From the NCBI GenBank assembly GCA_024644775.1, contig JAHEHB010000051.1, positions 1 to 18,471 on the forward strand: a DNA stretch of 18,471 nt, in the 5' to 3' direction. A model generated the notes under the pieces. That model saw nothing but the letters and a program-made list of their open reading frames with translations, had not been told where the DNA came from and did no database searches. A program made the position numbers and the translations under genes. Shown in pieces: positions 12,100 to 18,471 of the stretch (position 1 is the first letter of the stretch; each line of letters begins with the position of its first letter). Source of the DNA: Deltaproteobacteria bacterium. GTDB taxonomy: Bacteria; Desulfobacterota; Desulfobacteria; Desulfobacterales; SURF-15.

Positions 12100-14055
12100 C
12101 TAATCTTCTTCTAGTTCTTTTATGTCAGAATAGTAATCGAGAACTTCCGGATTTCTCAGCGCGTCTTTATTGCGGACCGGTTGGTTGTGGATGACTTTTT
12201 TTACCGCCAATTCCACTTTTTTCATGTTAAGGGTGTAGGGTATATCTGGAACGGCGATTATTTTTTGGGGCATATGTCTGGGAGACGCCTTGGTTCGAAT
12301 TGCCTGTTTGATTTTTGTCTTAAGATCATCGGTAAGTGGAAAGCGTTCTGCCATTTTAACAAACAGGATAACCCGAATGTCATTTTTCCAGTATTGCCCC
12401 ACCACCACACTGTCTTCAACCTCTTCAAACTGGTCCATGATACGATAGATTTCTGCGGTTCCGATTCTCACACCACCTGGATTAAGCGTCGCATCCGAGC
12501 GCCCGTACATGATTACCCCGCCTCGATCAGTGATTTCTATAAAATCGCCGTGCCACCAGATATTCGGATACACGTCAAAATATGCCGCATGGTATTTTTC
12601 ACCTGAAGGATCGTTCCAAAAGTAGATCGGCATGGAGGGGAAAGGGGCCTTACAAACCAGTTCAGCCTGCTGGTTTCGAACCGAATTTCCATTCTCATCG
12701 AATGCGTCCACTTTCATACCCAAGCCCCGGCATTGAATCTCGCCAGCATAAACCGACCCCATCGGATTTCCAAGGGCAAAGCAACCGTTGATATCCGATC
12801 CTCCCGCTATGGAAGCCAGTTGAATATCGTCTTTTACCACTTCATAAATAAATTTAAACCCTTCCATGGAAAGTGGTGAACCGGTGGAAAGAATCGCCTT
12901 AAGCGAACTGAGATCGTAATTTTCACCCGGTTTGACATCGAATTTTTGAAGCGCAGCAATATATCCCGCGCTGGTTCCAAAGATGCTAATCTTTTCATCC
13001 TGAACCATTTCCCATAGTATGGCTGGATGCGGGTAAAACGGATGACCGTCATACAAAACAATCGTTGCACCCACTGCCAAAGAACTCGTAAGCCAATTCC
13101 ACATCATCCATCCGCAGGTGGTAAAGTAACAAATGGTATCTTCTCTCTTTAAATCCGAATGCAGCATCAGCTCCTTTAAATGATGAAGAAGAATGCCGCC
13201 GGCACTTTGGACCATGCATTTCGGCAAACCGGTGGTACCGGACGAATACATTATATAAAGCGGGTGTGAAAAAGGAAGCTGAGAAAATTCGATGCCTAAA
13301 TTCGCTTCAGCCGACTTAAAATCACGAAAGAACTCGGCCTTTGGCACCTTGCGGATATCCGGGTTTTCTTGAATATGGGGAATCACAACGACTTTTTCAA
13401 CAGATGGAATCTCTTTTAGAACTTGGGAGATTCGTTCCAGGGAATCAAACTGCTTCCCGTTAAACGTGTATCCATCGGCCGTAAACAGCACCTTCGGCCT
13501 AATTTGGCCAAAACGATCGAGTACGCCACTGATACCAAAATCAGGTGAGCAAGACGACCAAGTGGCGCCGACGCTGGTGGCTGCCAGCATCGCGACAATA
13601 GTCACCGGCATATTCGGCATGAAGCCGACCACACAGTCCCCAGGTTCAACACCTAAATCCCTTAAGGATTTGGCGGTACGGGCTACTTCATCGTACAGCT
13701 GGCTGTAAGTCATTTTTGTAGACTTTCGACCTTCCGTTTTAAAAACGAGGGCGATGGACTCGTCGCGGAATCGCAACAGGTTTTCTGCAAAGTTAAGTGT
13801 CGCTCCCTGAAACCATTGCGCACCAGGCATTTTTGACAGATCATCCACGACGGATTCATAGGGTGTAGACGCTTTCACGTTCACAAAATCCCAGAGGGCG
13901 GCCCAAAATTCAGGGATATTTTCTATTGACCAACGGTAAAGCGCATCATAGTCGAAATAATCGGTTCCAAATCGATCGTTGATAAAATTCATGAATCGAT
14001 ACATGTTGGAGTTTTGAATTCGCTCTTCGGATGGTTTCCATAGAAACTCGGCCAT
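12100..14055 (-). CDS. aacS: Acetoacetate--CoA ligase (acetoacetyl-CoA synthetase)
   Basis: Activates acetoacetate to acetoacetyl-CoA with ATP (EC 6.2.1.16), feeding ketone bodies or polyhydroxybutyrate breakdown products into thiolysis. The 651-residue length is normal for this branch of the ANL superfamily. The N-terminal cap (SIENIPEFWAALWDF) and LNFAENLL match the acetyl/acetoacetyl-CoA synthetase N-terminal domain. Motifs present: phosphate loop YSSGTTGLPK (270-279), CGWMMWNW (314-321) typical of acetoacetyl- rather than acetyl-CoA synthetases, WHGDF (501-505), the hinge YGRSDATLNPGGVRIG (517-532), and the C-terminal catalytic Lys in LNMKKVELAVK (K612). The start has AAGGGGGG about 7 nt upstream. 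It is divergent from the threonine aldolase, with a good promoter at 14169-14197. Monocistronic. Cytoplasmic. The main alternative is a ligase for another short 3-oxo acid. Confidence 0.94.
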   Translation of the reverse strand: MAEFLWKPSEERIQNSNMYRFMNFINDRFGTDYFDYDALYRWSIENIPEFWAALWDFVNVKASTPYESVVDDLSKMPGAQWFQGATLNFAENLLRFRDESIALVFKTEGRKSTKMTYSQLYDEVARTAKSLRDLGVEPGDCVVGFMPNMPVTIVAMLAATSVGATWSSCSPDFGISGVLDRFGQIRPKVLFTADGYTFNGKQFDSLERISQVLKEIPSVEKVVVIPHIQENPDIRKVPKAEFFRDFKSAEANLGIEFSQLPFSHPLYIMYSSGTTGLPKCMVQSAGGILLHHLKELMLHSDLKREDTICYFTTCGWMMWNWLTSSLAVGATIVLYDGHPFYPHPAILWEMVQDEKISIFGTSAGYIAALQKFDVKPGENYDLSSLKAILSTGSPLSMEGFKFIYEVVKDDIQLASIAGGSDINGCFALGNPMGSVYAGEIQCRGLGMKVDAFDENGNSVRNQQAELVCKAPFPSMPIYFWNDPSGEKYHAAYFDVYPNIWWHGDFIEITDRGGVIMYGRSDATLNPGGVRIGTAEIYRIMDQFEEVEDSVVVGQYWKNDIRVILFVKMAERFPLTDDLKTKIKQAIRTKASPRHMPQKIIAVPDIPYTLNMKKVELAVKKVIHNQPVRNKDALRNPEVLDYYSDIKELEED

Positions 14056-14168
14056 GACGAACCCCCCTTCTGTTTTGTAAGGTTCTACATTGCCAAATGA
14101 TGGATCGTACCCTCGGATGGCAACAACGACAATTCTGTATGATGAATTTTCCGGTTTTACTGGTTCAA

Positions 14169-14197
14169 AGTATAAGGCGATTTGGAGGGTTTATCAA
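14169..14197 (-). promoter_or_regulatory. Strong candidate sigma70 promoter for acetoacetyl-CoA synthetase
   Basis: On the minus strand, TTGATA (14197-14192) is followed by a 17-bp spacer and TATACT (14174-14169); each box matches consensus at five of six positions. The transcript would begin near 14162, leaving a leader of about 107 nt to the ATG at 14055. Confidence 0.5.
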
Positions 14198-14204
14198 GGG
14201 TATT

Positions 14205-14214
14205 CACTATAGTG
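14205..14214. promoter_or_regulatory. CACTATAGTG palindrome in the divergent promoter region
   Basis: CACTATAGTG is a perfect 10-bp palindrome followed by GATAGTGG, which repeats the ATAGTG half-site. It lies 7 bp upstream of the aacS -35 box and about 90 bp upstream of the threonine aldolase start, a position suited to a shared regulator. A weak plus-strand promoter (TTGCAT at 14232, TATCTG at 14255) follows it. No regulator gene is in the window. Confidence 0.3.
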
Positions 14215-14303
14215 GATAGTGGATTTAATGCTTGCATGATGTTCGGATTTCGGCTATCTGAATTCCCTGCGAAAATATGAACTCAAAAGAAGAGGTGATA
14301 CCC

Positions 14304-15338
14304 ATGCGAAATGTTGATTTAAGATCTGACACGATCACAAAACCGACCCCTGCCATGCGCCAGGCAATGGCTTCGGCAGAAGTTGGAGATGATGTTTTTG
14401 GCGAAGACCCCACCCTAAACCGGTTGGAGGAGATGGCTGCAGAAATACTCGGAAAAGAAGCTGCAGTCTTTGTGGCCAGCGGCACCATGGGCAATCTCGT
14501 TTGCCAGCTTTCTCATTGTGCACGGGGAGAGGAAGTCATCATGGGAGATCAGGCCCATATAATGACCAGCGAACAGGCAGGAGCTGCCGCATTGGGTGGG
14601 GTGCAACCCCGGACCATACCCAATCAGCCCGATGGAAAATTGTTGATTGAAGATATTAAGACTGCGATTCGACCCGATAACATTCATTGCCCGCGAACCC
14701 GCCTCATCGCTCTGGAAAACACTCATAATAGTTGTAACGGAAGCCCTCTTGAGCCTGATTATGTGGATGCGGTGGCTCAATTAGCCCAAAATCACGGATT
14801 AAAATTACATATCGACGGTGCCAGAATTTTTAACGCGGCCGCGGCATTCGGGGTTCCGGTAAGCGAAATCGTAAAGAAAGCCGATTCGGTCACCTTTTGT
14901 CTCAGCAAAGGACTGGCCGCACCAGCCGGTTCGGTGGTTTGCGGAACAGGAGAATTTATTTTAGAAGCAAGGCGTGTGCGGAAAGTGCTGGGAGGTGGTA
15001 TGCGCCAGGCGGGTATTCTGGCCGCAGCCGGTATTGTGGCGCTTACTGAAATGGTCGATCGGCTTGACGAAGATCATCAGAACGCCCGTAAATTGGCTGA
15101 AGGGCTAGCCGAGATTAACGGCATCGCCATCGTTCCCGACAACATTCGATCCAACATTCTGTTTTTTGACATCGAAAAAGATGATATCACTGCTGAGCAA
15201 CTTACCGCTCAATTAAAGGAACAAGGCGTTCGCATGGGCCCGAGAAACCCGAAAAAAATACGAGCGGTCACCAATTACCATGTCACTAAAGAAGACATCG
15301 ATTATACGCTGGAGGTATTCCGGAAAATTTTGAATTAA
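14304..15338 (+). CDS. ltaE: Low-specificity L-threonine aldolase
   Basis: A PLP enzyme that splits L-threonine or L-allo-threonine to glycine and acetaldehyde (EC 4.1.2.48 type; fold-type I). The 344 residues begin RNVDLRSDTITKPTPAMR, the family's hallmark N-terminus. Also present are GEDPTLNRLEE (about 33-43), the ring-stacking His in GDQAHIMTSEQAG (H85), the PLP-nitrogen Asp in HIDGARIFNA (D171) and the Schiff-base lysine in FCLSKGLAAPAGS (K202). The frame opens at an ATG at 14277, but the ATG at 14304 is the better start: it has GAGGTGA 5-7 nt upstream and gives the standard N-terminus, whereas 14277 has no ribosome binding site. Downstream lie a broken aminotransferase and a dehydrogenase, suggesting amino-acid catabolism. 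Cytoplasmic, tetrameric in characterised relatives. Confidence 0.95.
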   Translation: MRNVDLRSDTITKPTPAMRQAMASAEVGDDVFGEDPTLNRLEEMAAEILGKEAAVFVASGTMGNLVCQLSHCARGEEVIMGDQAHIMTSEQAGAAALGGVQPRTIPNQPDGKLLIEDIKTAIRPDNIHCPRTRLIALENTHNSCNGSPLEPDYVDAVAQLAQNHGLKLHIDGARIFNAAAAFGVPVSEIVKKADSVTFCLSKGLAAPAGSVVCGTGEFILEARRVRKVLGGGMRQAGILAAAGIVALTEMVDRLDEDHQNARKLAEGLAEINGIAIVPDNIRSNILFFDIEKDDITAEQLTAQLKEQGVRMGPRNPKKIRAVTNYHVTKEDIDYTLEVFRKILN

Positions 15339-15391
15339 GAACCTGTTTTAAAACATTTCACTTATTTTATATTTAAAAGGGGGAATTTTTA

Positions 15392-15988
15392 GGGAAATGG
15401 TTCGCCCTCTCCCACTGGGACATAGAGCCGGATATCATGGTATTTGCCAAAGGAATTACCAGCGGCTATCTTCCCCTGGGCGGGATTATGGTATCGGATG
15501 AAATAGCAGACGTGATGAACCGTGTTCCCGAAGAAAACCGCTGGATGCATGCCTACACCTATTCCGGTCACCCAACGTGCTGTGCGGTGGCGCTAAAAAA
15601 TCTCGAAATTATCGAAAAAGAAAACCTACCGCAACGTGCAGCCATTGGCGGAAAACGGCTTCTTGAAGGACTAAAGACGCTATATGATCTAAAAGCGGTT
15701 GGTGACGCAAGAGGCTTAGGGATGATGGCAGCTGTGGAACTGGTTGCCGATCGAGAAGCAAAGACTCCCTTCGATTCTGAGGAGAACGTCGGAGAACGCG
15801 TCAAAAGAGAGATGATGCAACGCGGGCTTTTTACCCGCATGCGTGGGGATGTGATTTGTCTTGCACCACCGTTGATTACAACAGATGATCAGATCGATCG
15901 TATCGTACAGATTGTTCGAGAATCGATTGAAGTGGTAGTACCAGAGAAAATACAGGACACGAATTCCGTTTTTTCTCAAGCGGTGTAG
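15392..15988 (+). pseudogene. 3' remnant of a class III PLP aminotransferase
   Basis: Codons from 15392 read GKWFALSHWDIEPDIMVFAK, then GITSGYLPLGGIMVSDE, an internal stretch of class III aminotransferases that includes the PLP lysine (the K of VFAKG, codon 15449-15451). It continues to the normal C-terminus at 15988. About the first 260 residues of a roughly 450-residue family are missing: upstream the frame meets TAA at 15374-15376, only 36 bases past the threonine aldolase stop, with no initiation codon. The first in-frame ATG (15437) has no ribosome binding site and would make a 183-residue piece lacking most of the large domain. HAYTYSGHPTCCAVAL and the small domain are intact and not frameshifted, so the deletion may be recent. 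The substrate of the parent enzyme (omega-amino acid, taurine or similar) cannot be told. Confidence 0.8.
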
Positions 15989-16020
15989 CGGTCTCCCATG
16001 TTCACGAGTCCGGCCGCTAT

Positions 16021-16046
16021 GTCAGACAGCGCCTTACGTCTCTGAC
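16021..16046. other. Inverted repeat between aminotransferase remnant and dehydrogenase
   Basis: GTCAGA (16021-16026) and TCTGAC (16041-16046) are perfect inverted arms around a 14-nt loop, 43 bp before the dehydrogenase start. It could be an operator, leader hairpin or leftover terminator of the broken gene; there is no T-tract. Confidence 0.2.
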
Positions 16047-16088
16047 CTAGCCCGAAAGACCAGGTTTCAATAAAGGAGGAATCGGATC

Positions 16089-17114
16089 ATGAAAGCAATT
16101 GTATCCCATGGGATAAAGGATTTCCGGCTGGAAGATCACCCCATACCTGACGTCGGGGAAAACGATGTGCTTGTTAAAATCGACTACTGTGGGATTTGCG
16201 GCACGGATATACACCAATACCATGGTACCTGGGAACTCAATGTGGGGTGTACACCGGGACACGAAGTATCCGGCGTTATCCAGGAAATCGGATCGGGGAT
16301 AGCGCGTTTTACGCCCGGAGATCGTGTGGCCATCGACCCCGGCATCTGTTGTGATATTTGTGAATACTGCAGAAGTGAAAGAAGCCATCTGTGTTCGAAC
16401 CGCTATGGCATGTTCCACTATAAGGGTGGGGGGTTTGCAGAATACACAAGTGTATTGGATCGTCAAGTTCACCGCCTGCCGGACAGCATGCCCATGGAAT
16501 GGGGGGCTTTTCTTGAACCGGCGAGTTGTTGCGTCCACGGGATCGATCGGGCAGACATTAAACCAGGACAATCCGTTGCGGTCCTGGGGGGAGGGGCCAT
16601 CGGGCTGATGCTGATGCAACTGGCTTTCCTTACAGGTGCAACAAAGGTGATCGTCTCAGAGCCTCAAAAGAAGCGGCGTGAAATCGCCAAGCAATTGGGA
16701 GCGACGGCTACCGTTGATCCTACGCAAGGTCGTGTGGTTGAGGCCATCAAAGATCTGTCAAATGGCGGCGTCGATGTTGTTATTGAGAGCGCGGGATTAC
16801 CGGTAACGGTCGCTCAAAGTTTTGACTTGGTTAAGCGTGGCGGTAAAATCGTTCTATTCGGGGTAAACAATCCGGATACGAAGGTAGAATTCAACCCCTA
16901 CCAGGTATTTCGCAACGAGTTGACCATACTCGGCACGGTGATGATCCAGGATACCTTTCCTCGGACAATGGAACTGATTGCATCAGAAAAATTACAGATC
17001 CAACCTCTCATCAGCCATGTAAAACCACTGACCCAATTCCTTGAATCATTGGGGATGCACGAACGTCAAGAAGGTTTAAAGATTCTGATAACGCCCAAAG
17101 AGGCAAACCGATAG
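16089..17114 (+). CDS. Zinc-dependent medium-chain alcohol dehydrogenase (sorbitol/threonine dehydrogenase type)
   Basis: A 341-residue NAD(P)-dependent oxidoreductase of the MDR superfamily. Catalytic zinc ligands are C37 (CGICGTDIH), H58/E59 (TPGHEVSG) and E143 (FLEPASCCVHG). The structural zinc site is C88, C91, C94 and C102 (CDICEYCRSERSHLC). The Rossmann dinucleotide loop is VAVLGGGAIGLM (163-174), with an acidic residue at the end of the second strand (VIVSEPQ), which favours NAD over NADP. The GGGFAEY motif fits the polyol/threonine dehydrogenase branch. Location near threonine aldolase makes L-threonine or a related hydroxy-amino acid an attractive substrate, but sorbitol, butanediol or other secondary alcohols fit equally well. 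The start has AAAGGAGG 8 nt before the ATG. Cytoplasmic. Confidence 0.92.
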   Translation: MKAIVSHGIKDFRLEDHPIPDVGENDVLVKIDYCGICGTDIHQYHGTWELNVGCTPGHEVSGVIQEIGSGIARFTPGDRVAIDPGICCDICEYCRSERSHLCSNRYGMFHYKGGGFAEYTSVLDRQVHRLPDSMPMEWGAFLEPASCCVHGIDRADIKPGQSVAVLGGGAIGLMLMQLAFLTGATKVIVSEPQKKRREIAKQLGATATVDPTQGRVVEAIKDLSNGGVDVVIESAGLPVTVAQSFDLVKRGGKIVLFGVNNPDTKVEFNPYQVFRNELTILGTVMIQDTFPRTMELIASEKLQIQPLISHVKPLTQFLESLGMHERQEGLKILITPKEANR

Positions 17115-17149
17115 ATGCCAACGACAGTTTGGCTATCACAAAGACCGGC

Positions 17150-17165
17150 CGCTTTCAACAAAGCG
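17150..17165. terminator. Hairpin between convergent dehydrogenase and MFS genes
   Basis: CGCTTT-CAAC-AAAGCG is a perfect 6-bp stem with a 4-nt loop in the 62-bp gap between two converging genes. That is the right place for a shared terminator, but no T-run follows on either strand, so it would be weak or factor-dependent. Confidence 0.35.
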
Positions 17166-17176
17166 CACGCAGCGCA

Positions 17177-18400
17177 CTATCTTCGGATAGGCCTCAGTGC
17201 CATGAGAGCCAGTAGCGCAAGAATGCTAATAAAAAGGCAAATAACAAACGCAATCGTATAATTACCGGTTACATCGAAAAGATAACCGACAAGAACCGGG
17301 CCGAACGCCCCGCCGGTTGCACCACTGATAAAAATAGCGCCGTAGATGGTACCGTGAGCCCTCAATCCAAACAATTCAGCTGTCATGGGCGTGATTAATC
17401 CGCCACTGGACCATAACCCAAAGCCAAATATGGCCGCAAAAATATAGAGCATCCACAGTGAATTTGCTACCATGAGCAACGTAAAGCCAACCACGGACAT
17501 AATCAAACACACTGCAAAGGTTGGCTTGCATCCAATTTTATCTGCGACACCGCCAATAATAACCCTTGCAATTATACACACCCCTGATGCAACGGATAGG
17601 ATACTAGCGGCCTTCGTCGCCGGTATCCCCAAGTCCATAGCGTGTATGACAATGTGTACCGTGACGACATTCATAAGAAAAAAATCACAGAAAAAAATGA
17701 AGCTCAGCAGCCAATACTGCCGGGTGCGGAGCGCTCCCGATATCGATAATCCATCCCCTTGCGGGTTTAAACGATTCACATCGATTTTATCTGTCCCGTA
17801 AGGTAAAAGGCCCATTTCACCTGGATCTCGTTTTACAAACCGGGCTGCCGAGACAACGGAAACGAGCACAATGGCCGCCATTATCATAAACGAATGTCGC
17901 CATCCAACCGCATGTACGACTATACTGAAAATCAACGGCATCACCATATTGCCAAAAGCCGGCCCGGCAGTGGTAATACTCGACATCAAAGCTCTTCGCT
18001 TGACAAACCACCTGGCGACTAAGGACATCAGCGGGGTGGTAACACTCAGCCCGATTCCAGTCAAAAGGCCGTAAAAAATGTAAAATTGCCAAATCGTCCG
18101 GACGGTGGCGGCGAAAAAGTAACCCGCCCCCAAACATAACCCACAGCTTATCACAACCGCCCGAGGACCAAACCGATCGGTGATACGACCGCCTACAAAA
18201 CTGGCCAAACCCATTATAATCATCGCCATGGTAAAAGCGCCTGAAATGCTGGCCCTTGACCATCCAAATTCACTGAGCATGGGTTTTAGAAAGACCCCAA
18301 AGGTTCGATTGGTGCCCCACGCTATTGTCATGATAAAAACGGCGGCGGATACAACAATATATCCGTAAAAAATAGAATATGTTTTGGGTCGTGTCCTCAT
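17177..18400 (-). CDS. MFS transporter, monocarboxylate/oxalate-formate porter-like
   Basis: A 407-residue inner-membrane carrier with about 12 hydrophobic helices in two six-helix halves, separated by a hydrophilic loop near residues 190-225 (RDPGEMGLLPYGTDKIDVNR). It begins with YSIFYGYIVVSAAVFIMTI and FGVFLKPMLSEFGWSRASIS, the first-helix and loop pattern of the monocarboxylate porter and oxalate/formate antiporter branch (TC 2.A.1.11/13). The loop 2-3 signature GGRITDRFGPR matches the MFS motif G-x3-D-R-x-G-R. It probably moves a small organic acid anion in symport or exchange. The start is the ATG at 18400 with AGGGA a few bases upstream. It converges on the dehydrogenase gene, so it is a separate transcript. 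Substrate not determinable from sequence. Confidence 0.9.
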   Translation of the reverse strand: MRTRPKTYSIFYGYIVVSAAVFIMTIAWGTNRTFGVFLKPMLSEFGWSRASISGAFTMAMIIMGLASFVGGRITDRFGPRAVVISCGLCLGAGYFFAATVRTIWQFYIFYGLLTGIGLSVTTPLMSLVARWFVKRRALMSSITTAGPAFGNMVMPLIFSIVVHAVGWRHSFMIMAAIVLVSVVSAARFVKRDPGEMGLLPYGTDKIDVNRLNPQGDGLSISGALRTRQYWLLSFIFFCDFFLMNVVTVHIVIHAMDLGIPATKAASILSVASGVCIIARVIIGGVADKIGCKPTFAVCLIMSVVGFTLLMVANSLWMLYIFAAIFGFGLWSSGGLITPMTAELFGLRAHGTIYGAIFISGATGGAFGPVLVGYLFDVTGNYTIAFVICLFISILALLALMALRPIRR

Positions 18401-18471
18401 TCGTCCCTAACGCTTGATTCAAGGGATTTGTCTCAATATCTCCCGCAATTACGCCTTCAGTTTACGACATG
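18401..18471. other. Upstream region of the MFS gene at the window edge
   Basis: Seventy-one bases with no gene. CTTGA-T-TCAAG (18413-18423) is an 11-bp palindrome just upstream of the MFS start and might be an operator. The last three bases are ATG; whether a divergent gene begins there cannot be told. Confidence 0.2.

Noticed and set aside
15345..15354. GTTTTAAAAC palindrome after the threonine aldolase
   Set aside because: A/T-only core in AT-rich junction DNA, no T-run placed to make a terminator; likely chance.
1..18471. CRISPR array, tRNA, rRNA, insertion sequence or prophage genes
   Set aside because: Looked for regularly spaced repeats, cloverleaf-like segments, transposase and integrase motifs; none were seen.

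Overview
The window looks like chromosomal DNA of a sulfate-reducing deltaproteobacterium (Desulfobacterota, probably order Desulfobacterales). This is inference from moderate GC, short repeat-rich intergenic stretches, the gene mix (FemAB-like acyltransferase, UspA, acetoacetyl-CoA synthetase, low-specificity threonine aldolase, oxalate/monocarboxylate-type MFS carrier) and Shine-Dalgarno sites of the AAGGAGG type. There is no rRNA, tRNA, CRISPR array, transposase or integrase, so this is mostly an ordinary housekeeping and accessory-metabolism region.

Layout. 1-580: intergenic DNA with a direct repeat, a very good sigma70 promoter and a small 46-residue gene. 580-3250 (minus): a two-gene unit made of a FemAB-like acyltransferase followed by an unrecognised membrane-anchored protein. 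3281-3746: long spacer with a palindrome and a possible decayed short gene. 3747-4741 (plus): a universal stress protein and a small ABM-domain monooxygenase-like protein, the latter lying between two copies of a short intergenic element. 4742-5249: a repeat-dense spacer ending in the likely uvrA promoter. 5250-10520 (plus): a double-length UvrA. 10575-11180 (minus): flavodoxin-fold NADPH-dependent FMN reductase-like protein. 11501-12076 (plus): an Asn/Arg-rich coiled-coil protein with a recombinase-like C-terminal helix-turn-helix segment. 12100-14055 (minus): acetoacetyl-CoA synthetase, divergent from the threonine aldolase at 14304-15338. 15392-15988: 3' remnant of a class III aminotransferase. 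16089-17114 (plus): zinc-dependent medium-chain dehydrogenase. 17177-18400 (minus): MFS carrier.

The most notable object is the tandem UvrA: four ABC modules in one 1756-residue chain, a covalent version of the usual UvrA dimer. The two halves are not equivalent. The second half keeps the recognisable UvrB-binding motif but lacks about 90 residues where the insertion domain should be. The first half keeps the insertion domain but has a diverged UvrB-binding region. This looks like a division of labour between halves. Other points worth a look are the broken aminotransferase between two amino-acid or alcohol metabolism genes, the 191-residue coiled-coil/HTH protein with a long leader, and the repeated short intergenic elements. 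The aldolase, dehydrogenase and aminotransferase remnant may be what is left of a beta-hydroxy amino acid catabolic cluster. I found no clearly new multi-gene system.
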